Source: Alteromonas aquimaris (GTDB taxonomy: Bacteria; Pseudomonadota; Gammaproteobacteria; Enterobacterales; Alteromonadaceae). From it: a stretch of 64,000 nucleotides of DNA. This document shows, piece by piece, positions 48,642 to 58,950 of the stretch. Position numbers and translations under genes: made by a program. The stretch is taken from contig NZ_JAPFRD010000010.1 of NCBI RefSeq assembly GCF_026183695.1, forward strand, positions 172,072 through 236,071, written 5' to 3'. The number at the start of each line of letters is the position of its first letter. Position 1 is the first letter of the stretch. A model generated the notes under the pieces. The model saw only the letters and a program-made list of their open reading frames with translations, searched no databases and was not told the DNA's origin.

Positions 48642-49922
48642 ATGGCAGATCAGAAAGCCATTCTTACGGTGAACGGGAAGGAAATTGAACTCCCGATTCA
48701 CTCTGGTACTGAAGGACAGGACGTTATTGATATACGTTCTCTGGGAGCGAATGGCTACTTTACTTTCGACCCTGGCTTTATGGCCACCGCTTCGTGCGAG
48801 TCAGCTATTACTTATATTGACGGTGCCGCGGGTGTGTTACTTCACCGTGGATATCCTATTGATGAATTAGCCCGGGATGCAGATTATTTAGAAGTCTGTC
48901 ATATGCTGTTACACGGTGAAGCACCCACGGCTGAGGAGTACGAAGAGTTTAAGAACACAATTACGCGTCACACCATGGTTCATGAACAAATCAACATGTT
49001 TTTCCATGGTTTTAGAAACGATGCTCACCCGATGGCAATGCTATGCGGCACGGTAGGAGCGATGTCTTCATTTTATCACAGTGATTTGGATGTTTCGGTA
49101 GCCGAAGAGCGTGTACGCAGTGCACACCGTTTGATTGCAAAAATGCCAACATTAGTGGCCATGTGTTACAAATACAACGTTGGACAACCGTTTGTTTATC
49201 CACGTAACGACCTGAGCTATGCAGCAAACTTTTTGAACATGATGTTTTCAGTTCCTGCTGAAGAATATGCGGTGAGTCCCGCAGTCGAAAGGGCTATGGA
49301 CAGGATCTTTACGTTGCATGCAGACCATGAACAAAACGCATCAACCTCTACTGTTCGTTTGGCGGGCTCCTCGGGTGCGAACCCTTATGCATGTATCGCT
49401 GCCGGCGTTGCTTCCTTATGGGGTCCAGCGCATGGTGGTGCGAATGAAGCCTGCCTGAATATGCTGGAAGAGATCGGCAGCGTGGATCGTATCCCTGAAT
49501 TTATTGAAAAAGCTAAAGATAAAAATGATCCTTTCCGCCTAATGGGCTTCGGTCACCGTGTTTATAAAAACCATGACCCGCGCGCGACCGTTATGCGTGA
49601 AAGCTGCCATGAAGTATTGGATGAACTTAAGATTGAAGATCCACTGTTAGATGTAGCGATGGAACTCGAGCGTATTGCTTTAAACGATGCTTATTTCAAA
49701 GAGAAGAAGCTCTTCCCTAACGTAGATTTCTACTCTGGCATCATTTTAAAGGCAATTGGTATTCCTACTAATATGTTTACCTGTATTTTTGCATTGTCCA
49801 GAACGGTGGGATGGATTTCTCACTGGCATGAAATGATGAGTGATCCTAAACAGAAAATTGGCCGCCCTCGTCAACTGTATACGGGCGAGAATCAACGTAA
49901 ATTTACGCCAATCAAAAAGTAA
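48642..49922 (+). CDS. gltA: citrate synthase (type II, hexameric class)
   Basis: 426 residues. Condenses acetyl-CoA and oxaloacetate. Long type II N-terminus ([25 protein letters not shown]) and catalytic segments [30 protein letters not shown] and [14 protein letters not shown]; the C-terminal [10 protein letters not shown] is conserved. Stands alone, divergent from sdhC, with GAGGAG close before the start and a terminator after. Confidence 0.97.
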   Translation: MADQKAILTVNGKEIELPIHSGTEGQDVIDIRSLGANGYFTFDPGFMATASCESAITYIDGAAGVLLHRGYPIDELARDADYLEVCHMLLHGEAPTAEEYEEFKNTITRHTMVHEQINMFFHGFRNDAHPMAMLCGTVGAMSSFYHSDLDVSVAEERVRSAHRLIAKMPTLVAMCYKYNVGQPFVYPRNDLSYAANFLNMMFSVPAEEYAVSPAVERAMDRIFTLHADHEQNASTSTVRLAGSSGANPYACIAAGVASLWGPAHGGANEACLNMLEEIGSVDRIPEFIEKAKDKNDPFRLMGFGHRVYKNHDPRATVMRESCHEVLDELKIEDPLLDVAMELERIALNDAYFKEKKLFPNVDFYSGIILKAIGIPTNMFTCIFALSRTVGWISHWHEMMSDPKQKIGRPRQLYTGENQRKFTPIKK

Positions 49923-49940
49923 ATACGTTTGTAGAGTTAA

Positions 49941-49970
49941 AAATAGCGCCTAAGAAGGCGCTATTTTTTT
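49941..49970. terminator. bidirectional terminator, gltA and phosphomannomutase
   Basis: AAATAGCGCC (49941-49950) and GGCGCTATTT (49957-49966) with a 6-base loop, followed by TTTT on the plus strand; T-rich also on the minus strand. Confidence 0.88.
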
Positions 49971-49978
49971 ACTCGTTA

Positions 49979-51439
49979 TTACTCATCCCTGATAATAGCG
50001 AGTAACTCAGCCGTTTTTGTTTCCATAAGCGGAATGTCACCTTTTGACTCCACGTTTAAGCGTATCACCGGTTCGGTATTCGACTTACGTAAATTGAACC
50101 GCCAAGAAGCAAACTCAAGACCAATACCATCGGTTTCATCAATATGAGTCGCTTCTTTTTTGTATTTTGCGAGCACTCTCTCAAGCGCCGCGTCAGCGTC
50201 CTTAAGTTTGCTATTGATCTCACCAGATGACGGGTAGGCTTTGATCCTCTCAGAAACCATATCGGCAAGCGACTGCTTTTTAGTGCAGACTAATTCGGCA
50301 ACCAGTAACCAAGGGATCATACCTGAATCACAATAGGCAAAATCTCTAAAATAATGGTGGGCGCTCATTTCCCCACCATATACTGCATCTTCTTTACGCA
50401 TGCGCTCTTTGATAAACGCATGCCCCGTCTTCGATTTGACAGGGACGCCATTTTTAGCCGAGATAATTGCTTCAGTGTTCCAATATAAACGGGGATCGTA
50501 AATTATTGACGCACCCTGCTCTTTTTCTAGAAACGCTTCGGCTAGCAAACCGACAATATAATATCCTTCAATAAACTGCCCCTGGGCATCAAAGAGAAAG
50601 CAACGGTCAAAATCGCCATCCCAGGCAATGCCAAAATCGGCGTTATGTTGGATGACCGCATTGGCCGTATCGGAGCGATTCTCGGGAAGCAGAGGATTTG
50701 GAATGCCATTAGGGAAATTCCCATCGGGGGCATAATTAACCTTAATAAACTCTATCGGTACACTTCTAGCTTGAAACGCTTTTTCAAAGGCATCTAACAC
50801 CTTGCCAGCTGCACCGTTTCCCGCATTCACCACCAGTTTCAAAGGACGGAAATGTGAAAGATCCACATACGAGAGTATGTGCTCCACGTATTCTTCGAGC
50901 ACAGCTTGCACGCTATATTTACCCGTTGCGTGCAACACACGCGTTTTAACGTGAGCTGTACCATTGACAAATGCATCCGAATTGATTTTCTCACCGTCAG
51001 TGAAATAGTCTAACCGGCGTGTTACTTCATCGGTGGAATAGGTTTCCGCTTTCTCTTTGATCGCATGAAGGCCCGTATCGCCACTTATCGGCACTGATTT
51101 AGCCTTCACCATTTTCATTCCGTTATAATCAATAGGATTATGACTGGCAGTCACTTCTATCCCACCATCGACGTTCAAATGAGAAGTGGCAAAATAAATT
51201 TCTTCTGTCCCTGCCATTCCTATATCAATTACCTTTGCACCGCCATCGATAAGTCCCGCCGATAACGCTAATTTCAATGGCGCCGAGGTTTTACGAATAT
51301 CTCCTCCTACCACAACGGAGTTGGCATTGAGTTCTTCAGCAAACGCGCGACCTATGCGATAGGCAACCTCTTCATTAAGTTGCGAGTTTAATTCTCCGCG
51401 TACGTCATACGCTTTAAAACATGTTATTGCTTTATTCAC
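49979..51439 (-). CDS. manB: phosphomannomutase (CpsG/ManB type)
   Basis: 486 residues, alpha-D-phosphohexomutase family, interconverting mannose-6-P and mannose-1-P. Active-site phosphoserine loop [13 protein letters not shown] (about residue 98), metal loop DGDFDRCF (about 240), sugar loop [10 protein letters not shown] and phosphate loop [11 protein letters not shown] at the C-terminus are all present. Ten bases after the manC stop, forming a GDP-mannose pair. PMM/PGM dual activity is possible. Confidence 0.93.
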   Translation of the reverse strand: MNKAITCFKAYDVRGELNSQLNEEVAYRIGRAFAEELNANSVVVGGDIRKTSAPLKLALSAGLIDGGAKVIDIGMAGTEEIYFATSHLNVDGGIEVTASHNPIDYNGMKMVKAKSVPISGDTGLHAIKEKAETYSTDEVTRRLDYFTDGEKINSDAFVNGTAHVKTRVLHATGKYSVQAVLEEYVEHILSYVDLSHFRPLKLVVNAGNGAAGKVLDAFEKAFQARSVPIEFIKVNYAPDGNFPNGIPNPLLPENRSDTANAVIQHNADFGIAWDGDFDRCFLFDAQGQFIEGYYIVGLLAEAFLEKEQGASIIYDPRLYWNTEAIISAKNGVPVKSKTGHAFIKERMRKEDAVYGGEMSAHHYFRDFAYCDSGMIPWLLVAELVCTKKQSLADMVSERIKAYPSSGEINSKLKDADAALERVLAKYKKEATHIDETDGIGLEFASWRFNLRKSNTEPVIRLNVESKGDIPLMETKTAELLAIIRDE

Positions 51440-51449
51440 CCACTACCCC

Positions 51450-52856
51450 TTAATTCGTGCGGCCATAGCGATCAGAGAAACGCACGATGTCATCTTCTCC
51501 AAGATAAGCCCCTGATTGAACTTCAATTAACTCAAGTGGGATTTTTCCTGGATTTTCTAAAGCATGGACATCCCCTATGGGAATGTATACCGATTCGTTT
51601 TCAGTAACTAATTTAGTGGTTTCTCCCACGGTCACTTTCGCCGTACCAGAAACGACGATCCAATGTTCAGCGCGATGATGGTGCATCTGTACAGAAAGCT
51701 TTTCACCGGGTTTAACCGATATTCTTTTTACCTGAAAGCGGGCCCCGTTATCAATGGAATCGTAACTGCCCCACGGGCGAAAGACTTCGCGGTGAAATTC
51801 AAATTCGGGGCGTTTTTCCTTTTTAAGCCGGCTGACGACATTTTTAATTTCTTGTACCTTATCCTTATGGGCGACCATCACCGCATCTTTCGTTTCCACC
51901 ACTACCACATCTTCCAAACCAATTACGGAGATAAGGCGCTCTTCTGCGTTGATATAGCTGTTTTTCACGTTTTCTAATATCGCATCGCCGATAACGACAT
52001 TTCCGTTAGCATCTTTTTGGTCTGCAGTCTCCCAAAGTGAACTCCAACTCCCAACATCTGACCAGCCTGCGTCAAGGGGAACCATTGCAGCCATCTTGGT
52101 CTTCTCCATCACAGCATAATCGATGGAATCGTCAGGGCACTGCTTAAACGTCTCCGGGTCAATACGAATAAAATCCAGATCCTTCGTTTCTGAATCGACC
52201 GCCGCGCGGCAGACTTTCAAGATGTCCGGCTGATATTTTTCAAGTTCCTCGATATATCGGCTGGCCTTAAACATAAACATACCGCTATTCCAAAAATACT
52301 GCTTCGTAGAAACGTATTTTGTTGCCGTCTCCAAATCTGGTTTTTCGACGAATTCTTCCACCAACATTCCGTTTTCGACAGCACTTCCCGCTCTGATGTA
52401 TCCGTAGCCAGTATGTGGCACATCAGGCACAATCCCGAAAGTAACTAAGTAGTCTTTTAATGCGAGTGAATTCGCACTCTCGATTGCTTGGTGGAATGCT
52501 GAATTATCCTTTATCAGGTGGTCGGCGGCTAACACCAACAGCACAGGATCTTCGCCGTCCTTTATCGCGTGCAATGCGGCTAATGCGATTGCTGGCGCAG
52601 TGTTGCGACCCATTGGTTCAAGCAAGATACCACCATGTTGAATGTTTTGCATACGCAGTTGCTCAGCAACTAAAAACCGGTGGTTATCGTTGCAAATAAC
52701 AATAGGCTTTTCTGCACTGGTACCGCTTAGCCTGGTTATGGTTTCCTGAAGCATCGTCTTGTCAGACGTTAAGGCTAAAAATTGTTTCGGCAGCGCCGCT
52801 CGTGATTTTGGCCATAAGCGGCTACCGCTACCGCCAGCTAAAATAACCGGTTTCAT
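51450..52856 (-). CDS. manC: mannose-1-phosphate guanylyltransferase / mannose-6-phosphate isomerase
   Basis: 468 residues. The N-terminal nucleotidyltransferase (about 1-280) has [24 protein letters not shown] with the GTP-binding and catalytic residues; YGYIRAG and VEEFVEKPD are conserved. The C-terminal cupin (about 350-465, [18 protein letters not shown]) is the type II isomerase domain. Makes GDP-mannose for polysaccharide. First gene of a manC-manB unit. Confidence 0.94.
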   Translation of the reverse strand: MKPVILAGGSGSRLWPKSRAALPKQFLALTSDKTMLQETITRLSGTSAEKPIVICNDNHRFLVAEQLRMQNIQHGGILLEPMGRNTAPAIALAALHAIKDGEDPVLLVLAADHLIKDNSAFHQAIESANSLALKDYLVTFGIVPDVPHTGYGYIRAGSAVENGMLVEEFVEKPDLETATKYVSTKQYFWNSGMFMFKASRYIEELEKYQPDILKVCRAAVDSETKDLDFIRIDPETFKQCPDDSIDYAVMEKTKMAAMVPLDAGWSDVGSWSSLWETADQKDANGNVVIGDAILENVKNSYINAEERLISVIGLEDVVVVETKDAVMVAHKDKVQEIKNVVSRLKKEKRPEFEFHREVFRPWGSYDSIDNGARFQVKRISVKPGEKLSVQMHHHRAEHWIVVSGTAKVTVGETTKLVTENESVYIPIGDVHALENPGKIPLELIEVQSGAYLGEDDIVRFSDRYGRTN

Positions 52857-53116
52857 CTATTTTCCTTTTAATATTACCGTCGGGCTCAATTTTTGAACCA
52901 CTTAATTATATAGATAGTATCTTGAATATACTTTGATTTTAAGACTGCACGCAATTCCGCGCCCAATTTTCCTTAAATAAAGGAAAAATGATCAACGTAT
53001 TTCATGGTTTAGTATTCATTATCATGAAAAATAGTTTATTGATTTGATGTGAAATTTACGTACTCATTTTAAATATTTGCAAGCGCACCTATAAAAACAC
53101 AAAAAGAAGGCTTTTT

Positions 53117-54205
53117 ATGCACAAACCGTACCTCAAAATATTGGTCCTTATTTGTTTAAGCTTCGGCTTAAATTTGTTCGTTTATGCTCAGAGCGAGTCA
53201 AGTTCAGCCCCCACCCTGTCTATTGGTACAAAGATCGCGCCTCCTTTTGTAATGAAGGGCGATAATGATCAACTGACGGGTATTAGCATTGATTTATGGG
53301 AACAAATCAATGAACAATTGAACCTTGAATATGAGTTCAAGGAAGCTGACCTAAGTACCTTATTAAAAGGGGTAAACGAACAAACGTTTGATATGTCTAT
53401 TGCCGCTGTGACAGTAACGGCGGAACGTGAAAAAGAGGTAGACTTTTCTCATCCCTACTTTACGACCGGGCTGGCTATTGCCGTAAAGGAAGCTGATGGG
53501 CGATTGATGGCAGCTATCTCCCGATTTTTTTCCTGGGAATTTTTTGTGGCATTGGGCGGTTTATGTTTATTGTTATTCGTCGTTGGCACCCTACTTTGGG
53601 TATTCGAACGTAAACATAACGTTGAACAATTTGGCGGCGGAACGTCAAAGGGGTTAGGTTCAAGCTTTTGGTGGGCGGCAGTTACCATGACTACGGTCGG
53701 GTACGGTGACAAAGCCCCCATTACCCTCGGAGGTCGCGTCATTGGTTTTATCTGGATGTTCGCTGCAATCATCCTAATAAGCAGTTTTACCGCGGCTATC
53801 GCTACCAGTTTAACGGTGAGCCAGCTTTCAGAATCCGTTACGGGGCTTGAAGATCTGCCCACGGCGAAAGTCTATACCATTGAGAATTCAGCAAGCGCCA
53901 GATTTCTTGATGCTAATAATATCAATTATAGAAAAGCTGAAAATCTTGATAAGGCACTAACTGCACTTTCTGAAGGAAAGGTGGATGCGGTAGTTTACGA
54001 CAAACCGATCCTTCAGTACCTGGTTAAAAACCACTTTGCTGATGATTTATATATCTTGCCCGAAATTATAGAAAGGCAAGATTACGCCATTGCGCTTCCC
54101 GAAAATAGCCCAAGGCGCGAGCAAATAAACACTGCGCTGTTGAGGGTGATAGAAAGCGACAAATGGAAATCTACCATTAATGAATATTTGGGTACCAAGG
54201 AATAA
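53117..54205 (+). CDS. GluR0-like ligand-gated potassium channel
   Basis: 362 residues. Signal peptide ends about residue 24 (VYAQ). A periplasmic solute-binding lobe is split: S1 about 33-125 (with the ligand-Arg context TAEREKEVDFSHPYF) and S2 about 240-360. Between them are TM1 (about 142-163), a pore helix and selectivity filter TTVGYGD (192-198), and TM2 (about 205-227). This is the architecture of prokaryotic ionotropic glutamate receptors such as GluR0, with a K+-channel filter. Ligand is probably an amino acid. Single gene; 260 bases upstream hold no other gene. Confidence 0.88.
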   Translation: MHKPYLKILVLICLSFGLNLFVYAQSESSSAPTLSIGTKIAPPFVMKGDNDQLTGISIDLWEQINEQLNLEYEFKEADLSTLLKGVNEQTFDMSIAAVTVTAEREKEVDFSHPYFTTGLAIAVKEADGRLMAAISRFFSWEFFVALGGLCLLLFVVGTLLWVFERKHNVEQFGGGTSKGLGSSFWWAAVTMTTVGYGDKAPITLGGRVIGFIWMFAAIILISSFTAAIATSLTVSQLSESVTGLEDLPTAKVYTIENSASARFLDANNINYRKAENLDKALTALSEGKVDAVVYDKPILQYLVKNHFADDLYILPEIIERQDYAIALPENSPRREQINTALLRVIESDKWKSTINEYLGTKE

Positions 54206-54245
54206 TCCAGAGCAAAACTGCCTCCGCGCGGCCAGCGCTCAATAG

Positions 54246-55205
54246 TTAGAGATGATTCCGGCCGTGCGGGCGATCCAGCTGTAAATCGGGCCCCACTGAA
54301 ACAATCTGGGTCGGATTTATCATGGTATGGCTAAAGTAGTAATGATGTTTGATATGCTTGAAGTTTACCGTGCTAGCAACATTTCTATATTGATACAACT
54401 CTCGCATATATCCTGATAGCGCCGGATAATCGGAGATACGTTTAATATTACATTTGAAATGACCGTGATACACCACATCGAACCGAATTAAAGTGGTAAA
54501 TAATCGCCAATCGGCTTCAGTCAGGATATTTCCTACAAGATAACGCTGAGCAGATAGTCTTTCTTCTAAATAATTTAACGTATCAAATAGTTCTGTGACT
54601 GCCTCTTCATAAGCGTCTTGCGTAGTCGCAAACCCCGCTTTATATACACCATTATTTATTTTGTCGTAAACGCGTTCATTTATTTGATCAATCTCTGCGT
54701 GGTATTGAATGGGGTAAAAGTCCTGGTCATTCCCAGTAATCTCGTTAAAAGCTGAATTGAAAATGCGAATAATGTCAGCAGATTCATTATTTACTATCGA
54801 CGCGGTTTTCTTGTCCCATAAAACAGGCACCGTAACGCGAGTCGTGACATCCGGAACAGCTCGCGAGTAAAGCTGACGCAAAAAAACGAAATCAAATAAT
54901 TTATCCTTAGTCGCCCCCGGAAAGGGAAGAAAAGTCCATCCATCTTCCAACATTTCTGGACTAACGACCGAAACATCGATCACATCCTCTAGCTGCTTCA
55001 GTTGTCTGAAGATTAAAGTGCGGTGCGCCCATGGACAAGCCAACGACACATATAAGTGATATCGCTTTTGTTCGGGTTTATAGGTGGCATCAGCTTCGTT
55101 GCTAATCCACTCTCTAAATTGTGAAGCTTGCCGTTTGAATTTCCCTTCATTGCCATCAGTATCATACCATTTATCTTTCCACTCACCCTCTACCAACAAG
55201 CCCAT
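54246..55205 (-). CDS. yqjG: glutathionyl-hydroquinone reductase (YqjG/ECM4 family)
   Basis: 319 residues, xi-class glutathione transferase. The redox motif ACPWAHRTLIFR (Cys about residue 58) and the family segments GEFKRQASQFREWI-like N-terminus, VPVLWDKKTASIVNNESADIIR and LTEADWRLFTTLIRFD are present. Reduces glutathionyl-hydroquinones in the cytosol. Single gene. Confidence 0.93.
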   Translation of the reverse strand: MGLLVEGEWKDKWYDTDGNEGKFKRQASQFREWISNEADATYKPEQKRYHLYVSLACPWAHRTLIFRQLKQLEDVIDVSVVSPEMLEDGWTFLPFPGATKDKLFDFVFLRQLYSRAVPDVTTRVTVPVLWDKKTASIVNNESADIIRIFNSAFNEITGNDQDFYPIQYHAEIDQINERVYDKINNGVYKAGFATTQDAYEEAVTELFDTLNYLEERLSAQRYLVGNILTEADWRLFTTLIRFDVVYHGHFKCNIKRISDYPALSGYMRELYQYRNVASTVNFKHIKHHYYFSHTMINPTQIVSVGPDLQLDRPHGRNHL

Positions 55206-55323
55206 TTATTTCTCTCCACACTTTGAATTAGTTCAATGTAGCATAACGAAAACCAGTTGCAGGATTAGATACTTGAACAATCCGTTCTATTATTTAGAAC
55301 GTCATTGCAAACAATGCCACAAC

Positions 55324-56529
55324 TTAACCCAATTGGCTGACTATCGATTTTGCTATGGGTATTGCGCTGGTTGCTGCAGGTGAAGGGGCGTTTCCAACAT
55401 GAAGGGCTCTGTCACTTTTGACAAATTTAAAATCGTGCACCAGTTTACCATTCAAAGAAACAGCCTGAGCTCTTATGCCCGGCCGGTAAGGTAAAAGATC
55501 ATCTACATTGATCATTCGACAGTAGCGATTTATCTGTTTTACATATTGCTGCTTACTCAGACTTGTTATCAACTCTGACACTACACTACGTTTATATTGC
55601 CAAAGTAATTTATACAATCCGGGAAAAGACATCATCCTCCACCACTCTTGTGGGCAAATATTCAGGCCCGCATACGCTTCTCTGCCAGCCGCTAACACCG
55701 CATTGGGTCCCACGGTGGTATATCCTCCAATCATTTTTGTCAGGTGTACGCCTAAAAAAGGCATGCTCGGGTCCGGGACAGGATAGATTAGCCGTTGCGA
55801 CACCCCGTCAAAGCGCGAGTTTAGGCGATAATATTCGCCTCTGAAGGGAACGATTCTGAAATCACAGGACAACCCTTGCAGATGAATTAATTCATCTGCA
55901 AAAACACCAGCGCAACTGATTAGATAATCCCCTTTAATAGTTCGTTGCCGCCCATTATTTTGTATAGTGACGGCGATATTGTCAGGCTCTTCGTTAATTT
56001 GGCACACCCTGGATGAATAAAGAAAAGTGACAGGTGCTTTGCCAGTTGCATTCTCAAATAAACAATCCGTTACCTGCTTAAAATCTGTAATACCCGTTTG
56101 CTTCACCCACATCCCAGCAACACCATTGATATGCGGTTCTTTTCGTACAATTTGCTTAGCGGTTAACATTTGCGGATTTAAGCTATTTTTTGTGCAGCGC
56201 TCGTAAAGGTGGGCCAAATGCTTTTCTTCTTGCTCATTGGTCGCAACCACGATTTTTCCACATTGCTCAAATGGAATAGAGTATTGCTTACACAAACTGA
56301 TTGTGGCATCTAATCCTTCTCGGCAAAATTGTGCTTTTAAGCTACCCGGTTCATAATAAACCCCGGCATGAATGACGCCCGAGTTCCTCCCGGATTGGTG
56401 GTATGCGGGACCCGCTTCTTTTTCAATTACCACAATAGATTTACGAGGAAATTTGCAGGCTAATTCTCTTGCGACCGCAGCACCTAAGATACCTGCACCG
56501 ATAATGATAAAATCAAACTGTGCCTTCAC
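55324..56529 (-). CDS. lhgO: L-2-hydroxyglutarate oxidase
   Basis: 401 residues. FAD-dependent oxidase/dehydrogenase of the LhgO (YgaF) family, converting L-2-hydroxyglutarate to 2-oxoglutarate. Rossmann motif IIIGAGILGAAVAREL at the N-terminus, the family signature HQSGRNSGVIHAGVYYEPGSLKA, and FRGEYYRL, VGPNAVLAAGREAY and the C-terminal HVGNAPSPAATSA. No csiD neighbour, so it probably serves metabolite repair. Confidence 0.92.
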   Translation of the reverse strand: MKAQFDFIIIGAGILGAAVARELACKFPRKSIVVIEKEAGPAYHQSGRNSGVIHAGVYYEPGSLKAQFCREGLDATISLCKQYSIPFEQCGKIVVATNEQEEKHLAHLYERCTKNSLNPQMLTAKQIVRKEPHINGVAGMWVKQTGITDFKQVTDCLFENATGKAPVTFLYSSRVCQINEEPDNIAVTIQNNGRQRTIKGDYLISCAGVFADELIHLQGLSCDFRIVPFRGEYYRLNSRFDGVSQRLIYPVPDPSMPFLGVHLTKMIGGYTTVGPNAVLAAGREAYAGLNICPQEWWRMMSFPGLYKLLWQYKRSVVSELITSLSKQQYVKQINRYCRMINVDDLLPYRPGIRAQAVSLNGKLVHDFKFVKSDRALHVGNAPSPAATSAIPIAKSIVSQLG

Positions 56530-56623
56530 TTATTACACTCGAAAACTGATAGATTGAAATAATTCGGTTAGAATACCGCCCTACTGACATTTTCGTTTAA
56601 TTTTCTGGAATTTTTCTTTTTGT

Positions 56624-57397
56624 ATGAGTGAATCACAACGCTTTGGTGGTATAGGGCGTTTATACGGCCAATCTTCGCTAGCGACTTTTTCAAAAGCTAA
56701 TGTATGTGTAATAGGAATAGGGGGGGTTGGTTGCTGGTCAGCAGAAGCCCTTGCTCGCACAGGCATTGGACACCTTACCTTGATTGATTTAGACGACATT
56801 TGTCTAACTAACACTAATCGCCAACTGCATGCCCTAACTGATACGGTCGGCTGTGCTAAAGTAGACGTGATGGCGCAACGCATCTCGCTGATCAATCCAA
56901 ACTGTGTGGTAACGCCAATTGAAGATTTTGTTACCCCGGACTCGGTAGCTCAGTACCTCTCCTGTTTTGATGCAGTAATTGATGCCACCGACAGCGTAAA
57001 AGCAAAAGCGTCAATTATTGCCCACTGTAAAAGAAATAAGATACCTGTAGTAACGGTTGGCGGCGCAGGAGGGCAACTCGATCCCGCGCGGATCACGCAT
57101 GGTGATCTGGCTAAAACGACGCAGGATCCACTAGCTGCAAAGGTACGCAGTGAATTACGTCGTAATTATAACTTTTCTACTAATCCTAAGCGTCGGTTTG
57201 GGGTTGAGTGTGTCTATTCCACCGAACAACTGAGATATCCCCAACCTGATGGACAGGTATGTTTTAACAAGTCTACAATGAATGGAGCGACTCGTTTAGA
57301 TTGTGCGGGAGGCTTTGGTGCAGTGGTGACAGTGACGGCAACTTTTGGCATGATTGCCGCAGCTCGGGTGATCAATCGTTTAAGTGGAGTTAAGTGA
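56624..57397 (+). CDS. tcdA: tRNA threonylcarbamoyladenosine dehydratase
   Basis: 257 residues, E1-like ATP-dependent enzyme (CsdL/YgdL) cyclising t6A to ct6A at position 37 of ANN-decoding tRNAs. Nucleotide motif VIGIGGVGCWSAEALARTGIG (about residues 28-48), DLDDICLTNTNRQ, VIDATDSVKAKASII and GGAGGQLDPARI are present. Monocistronic or paired with the small gene 45 bases downstream. Confidence 0.94.
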   Translation: MSESQRFGGIGRLYGQSSLATFSKANVCVIGIGGVGCWSAEALARTGIGHLTLIDLDDICLTNTNRQLHALTDTVGCAKVDVMAQRISLINPNCVVTPIEDFVTPDSVAQYLSCFDAVIDATDSVKAKASIIAHCKRNKIPVVTVGGAGGQLDPARITHGDLAKTTQDPLAAKVRSELRRNYNFSTNPKRRFGVECVYSTEQLRYPQPDGQVCFNKSTMNGATRLDCAGGFGAVVTVTATFGMIAAARVINRLSGVK

Positions 57398-57442
57398 TCA
57401 TTTCATCCATACTAAGAAATTATGCAGTACTAGGAGAAACAC

Positions 57443-57850
57443 GTGCAACAACACGAACTTGATCAGTTGATGAAAGAATGCGCCAGTGACGCAGTGCAGA
57501 CAGCGCAAGAGGAATTTAATGTAAAACTGGACCTGACTCAAGAGAGTTTAGGGAGTGTTGACAATGTGTTGCTTTCTTTTGTGGATAAATATCAAGATAA
57601 GGCACTGGAAGACAATGCGGTTTTTACCATTTGTAACATCTATGGGGCTTATATTGGTGAAGTATTCAAAAAAATAGCTGGGGGCACCTGGCGGTACGAT
57701 CAAAGTAATCCTGATGCCCCATTTGTGGTACTTGACGTGGGCGAGCGCTCATATGCATTTTCCGGTATCTGCTACGAAAGATTAGTCAATAATAGTGCTA
57801 TCAGTGTCAAAAACTATTTTGAAAAAGCACTGGCAAATCAAACTCAGTAA
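57443..57850 (+). CDS. small protein, DUF3806-like
   Basis: 135 residues, acidic, no signal peptide or membrane segment. NIYGAYIGEVFKKIAGGTWRYD and the flanking hydrophobic pattern resemble the DUF3806 group, recognised by eye only. Function unknown. It follows tcdA by 45 bases with AGGAGA just before the start, and converges on a DUF2919 gene with one base between stops. Confidence 0.75.
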   Translation: MQQHELDQLMKECASDAVQTAQEEFNVKLDLTQESLGSVDNVLLSFVDKYQDKALEDNAVFTICNIYGAYIGEVFKKIAGGTWRYDQSNPDAPFVVLDVGERSYAFSGICYERLVNNSAISVKNYFEKALANQTQ

Positions 57851-57851
57851 C

Positions 57852-58352
57852 CTATTTCGCTGTGTCTGGATTGATGTGTCGCCAATCGCTAAGCATCAAT
57901 CCTATATGTAAACTCCGCAACAGTAAGAGTCCCAGTAAGAGATTTAGGACGAGCCTATAGGCTTGCAGTAAAGCAAATTCCCAGTCTCGATGATTTAACT
58001 GCCAAATGGTCGAGACAAATGACAATGCAATGCCGGTAAACATTAGGGGCATTATGGCTTTCGACCATCGACCCCATCCTTTTCTCCATAAGCGACCGCG
58101 ATTGCCTAGTAGCAATAAAGTGATAATAAATGGGACGGTAACGAGCAACTGAATCACCAACAGCTGACGATTTGGATAGAACAGATTAAGCAGTAAGGTA
58201 GTATGCTCCCTCAGTGCAAGGGAAAATATAACAACCACCCAATCTATGCACACGCATAGTAATAACCAGTAGAACCATTTCGGTGGCTTTATGACGCCGC
58301 CCTCATCATAACAATGTAGCGGCAACAGCAAACGGCGACTCACTCCGCCCAT
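57852..58352 (-). CDS. DUF2919 family inner-membrane protein (YfeZ-like)
   Basis: 166 residues. Conserved DUF2919 opening LPLHCYDEGGVIKPPKWFYWLLL, then four hydrophobic segments (about 27-48, 60-85, 98-118, 130-150). Inner membrane, function unknown. Its start overlaps the GNAT gene stop by 13 bases, suggesting one transcript. Confidence 0.85.
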   Translation of the reverse strand: MGGVSRRLLLPLHCYDEGGVIKPPKWFYWLLLCVCIDWVVVIFSLALREHTTLLLNLFYPNRQLLVIQLLVTVPFIITLLLLGNRGRLWRKGWGRWSKAIMPLMFTGIALSFVSTIWQLNHRDWEFALLQAYRLVLNLLLGLLLLRSLHIGLMLSDWRHINPDTAK

Positions 58353-58768
58353 TCCAAAGCAAAGTGGTGACTGGTTATATCCATCTTATGACGCAAATAG
58401 AATCGATGTGCCGCAAACCGTTGCACGCCAGAATCAAGATGCAAACTCTTACAGCCATTCGCTTTCGCATATTCTATGCAGAAGTTTAAAAGACGCTCTC
58501 CCACTCCCTGCGAACGCATTCCTTCACGGGTAACGAAATCATCAATATAAAAGTGCTTACCCCACGCGAGCTTTTCCCCAACAAGACCACCTGCAACAGC
58601 CACGCACACTTCGTTTTCAAACGCACCAAAAAGCACATATCCATTAGCTTGCTGGCGTAAAATCTGCTCTATAACCTTGTCTGCGGTAAAGGCGGGGCGC
58701 AATTCAAGCATAACCCTGGCCGCCTTTTTGAGGGCAGTTTCCGATTCAATACGTTCAACGATAATCAT
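58340..58768 (-). CDS. GNAT family N-acetyltransferase
   Basis: 142 residues. GNAT fold with acetyl-CoA loop FVTREGMRSQGVGERLLNFC (Q/RxxGxG/A motif) at about residues 85-104 and a C-terminal SLHLDSGVQRFAAHRFYLRHKM typical of amino-acid or polyamine-like acetyltransferases. Substrate unknown. Paired with the DUF2919 gene. Confidence 0.87.
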   Translation of the reverse strand: MIIVERIESETALKKAARVMLELRPAFTADKVIEQILRQQANGYVLFGAFENEVCVAVAGGLVGEKLAWGKHFYIDDFVTREGMRSQGVGERLLNFCIEYAKANGCKSLHLDSGVQRFAAHRFYLRHKMDITSHHFALEWAE

Positions 58769-58894
58769 TTAACTATTCGGGCACCTTATTTATAGCGTAA
58801 GTTCGCAATTGTAACTACTTCAAGGGATAATGACAAAATACGATACTGTTCGATTTTTATACACTGACGTGCTGTATTTATCGATGCGCTCGTG

Positions 58895-58900
58895 TATAAT
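58895..58900 (+). promoter_or_regulatory. rimO -10 box candidate
   Basis: TATAAT, exact consensus, 51 bases before the rimO ATG. No good -35 hexamer at the usual distance, so an activator or weak -35 is implied. Confidence 0.45.
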
Positions 58901-58950
58901 CCGCCGATTTTTACACCCATCACCTTAACCATAATTGTCAGCGAGGCATA

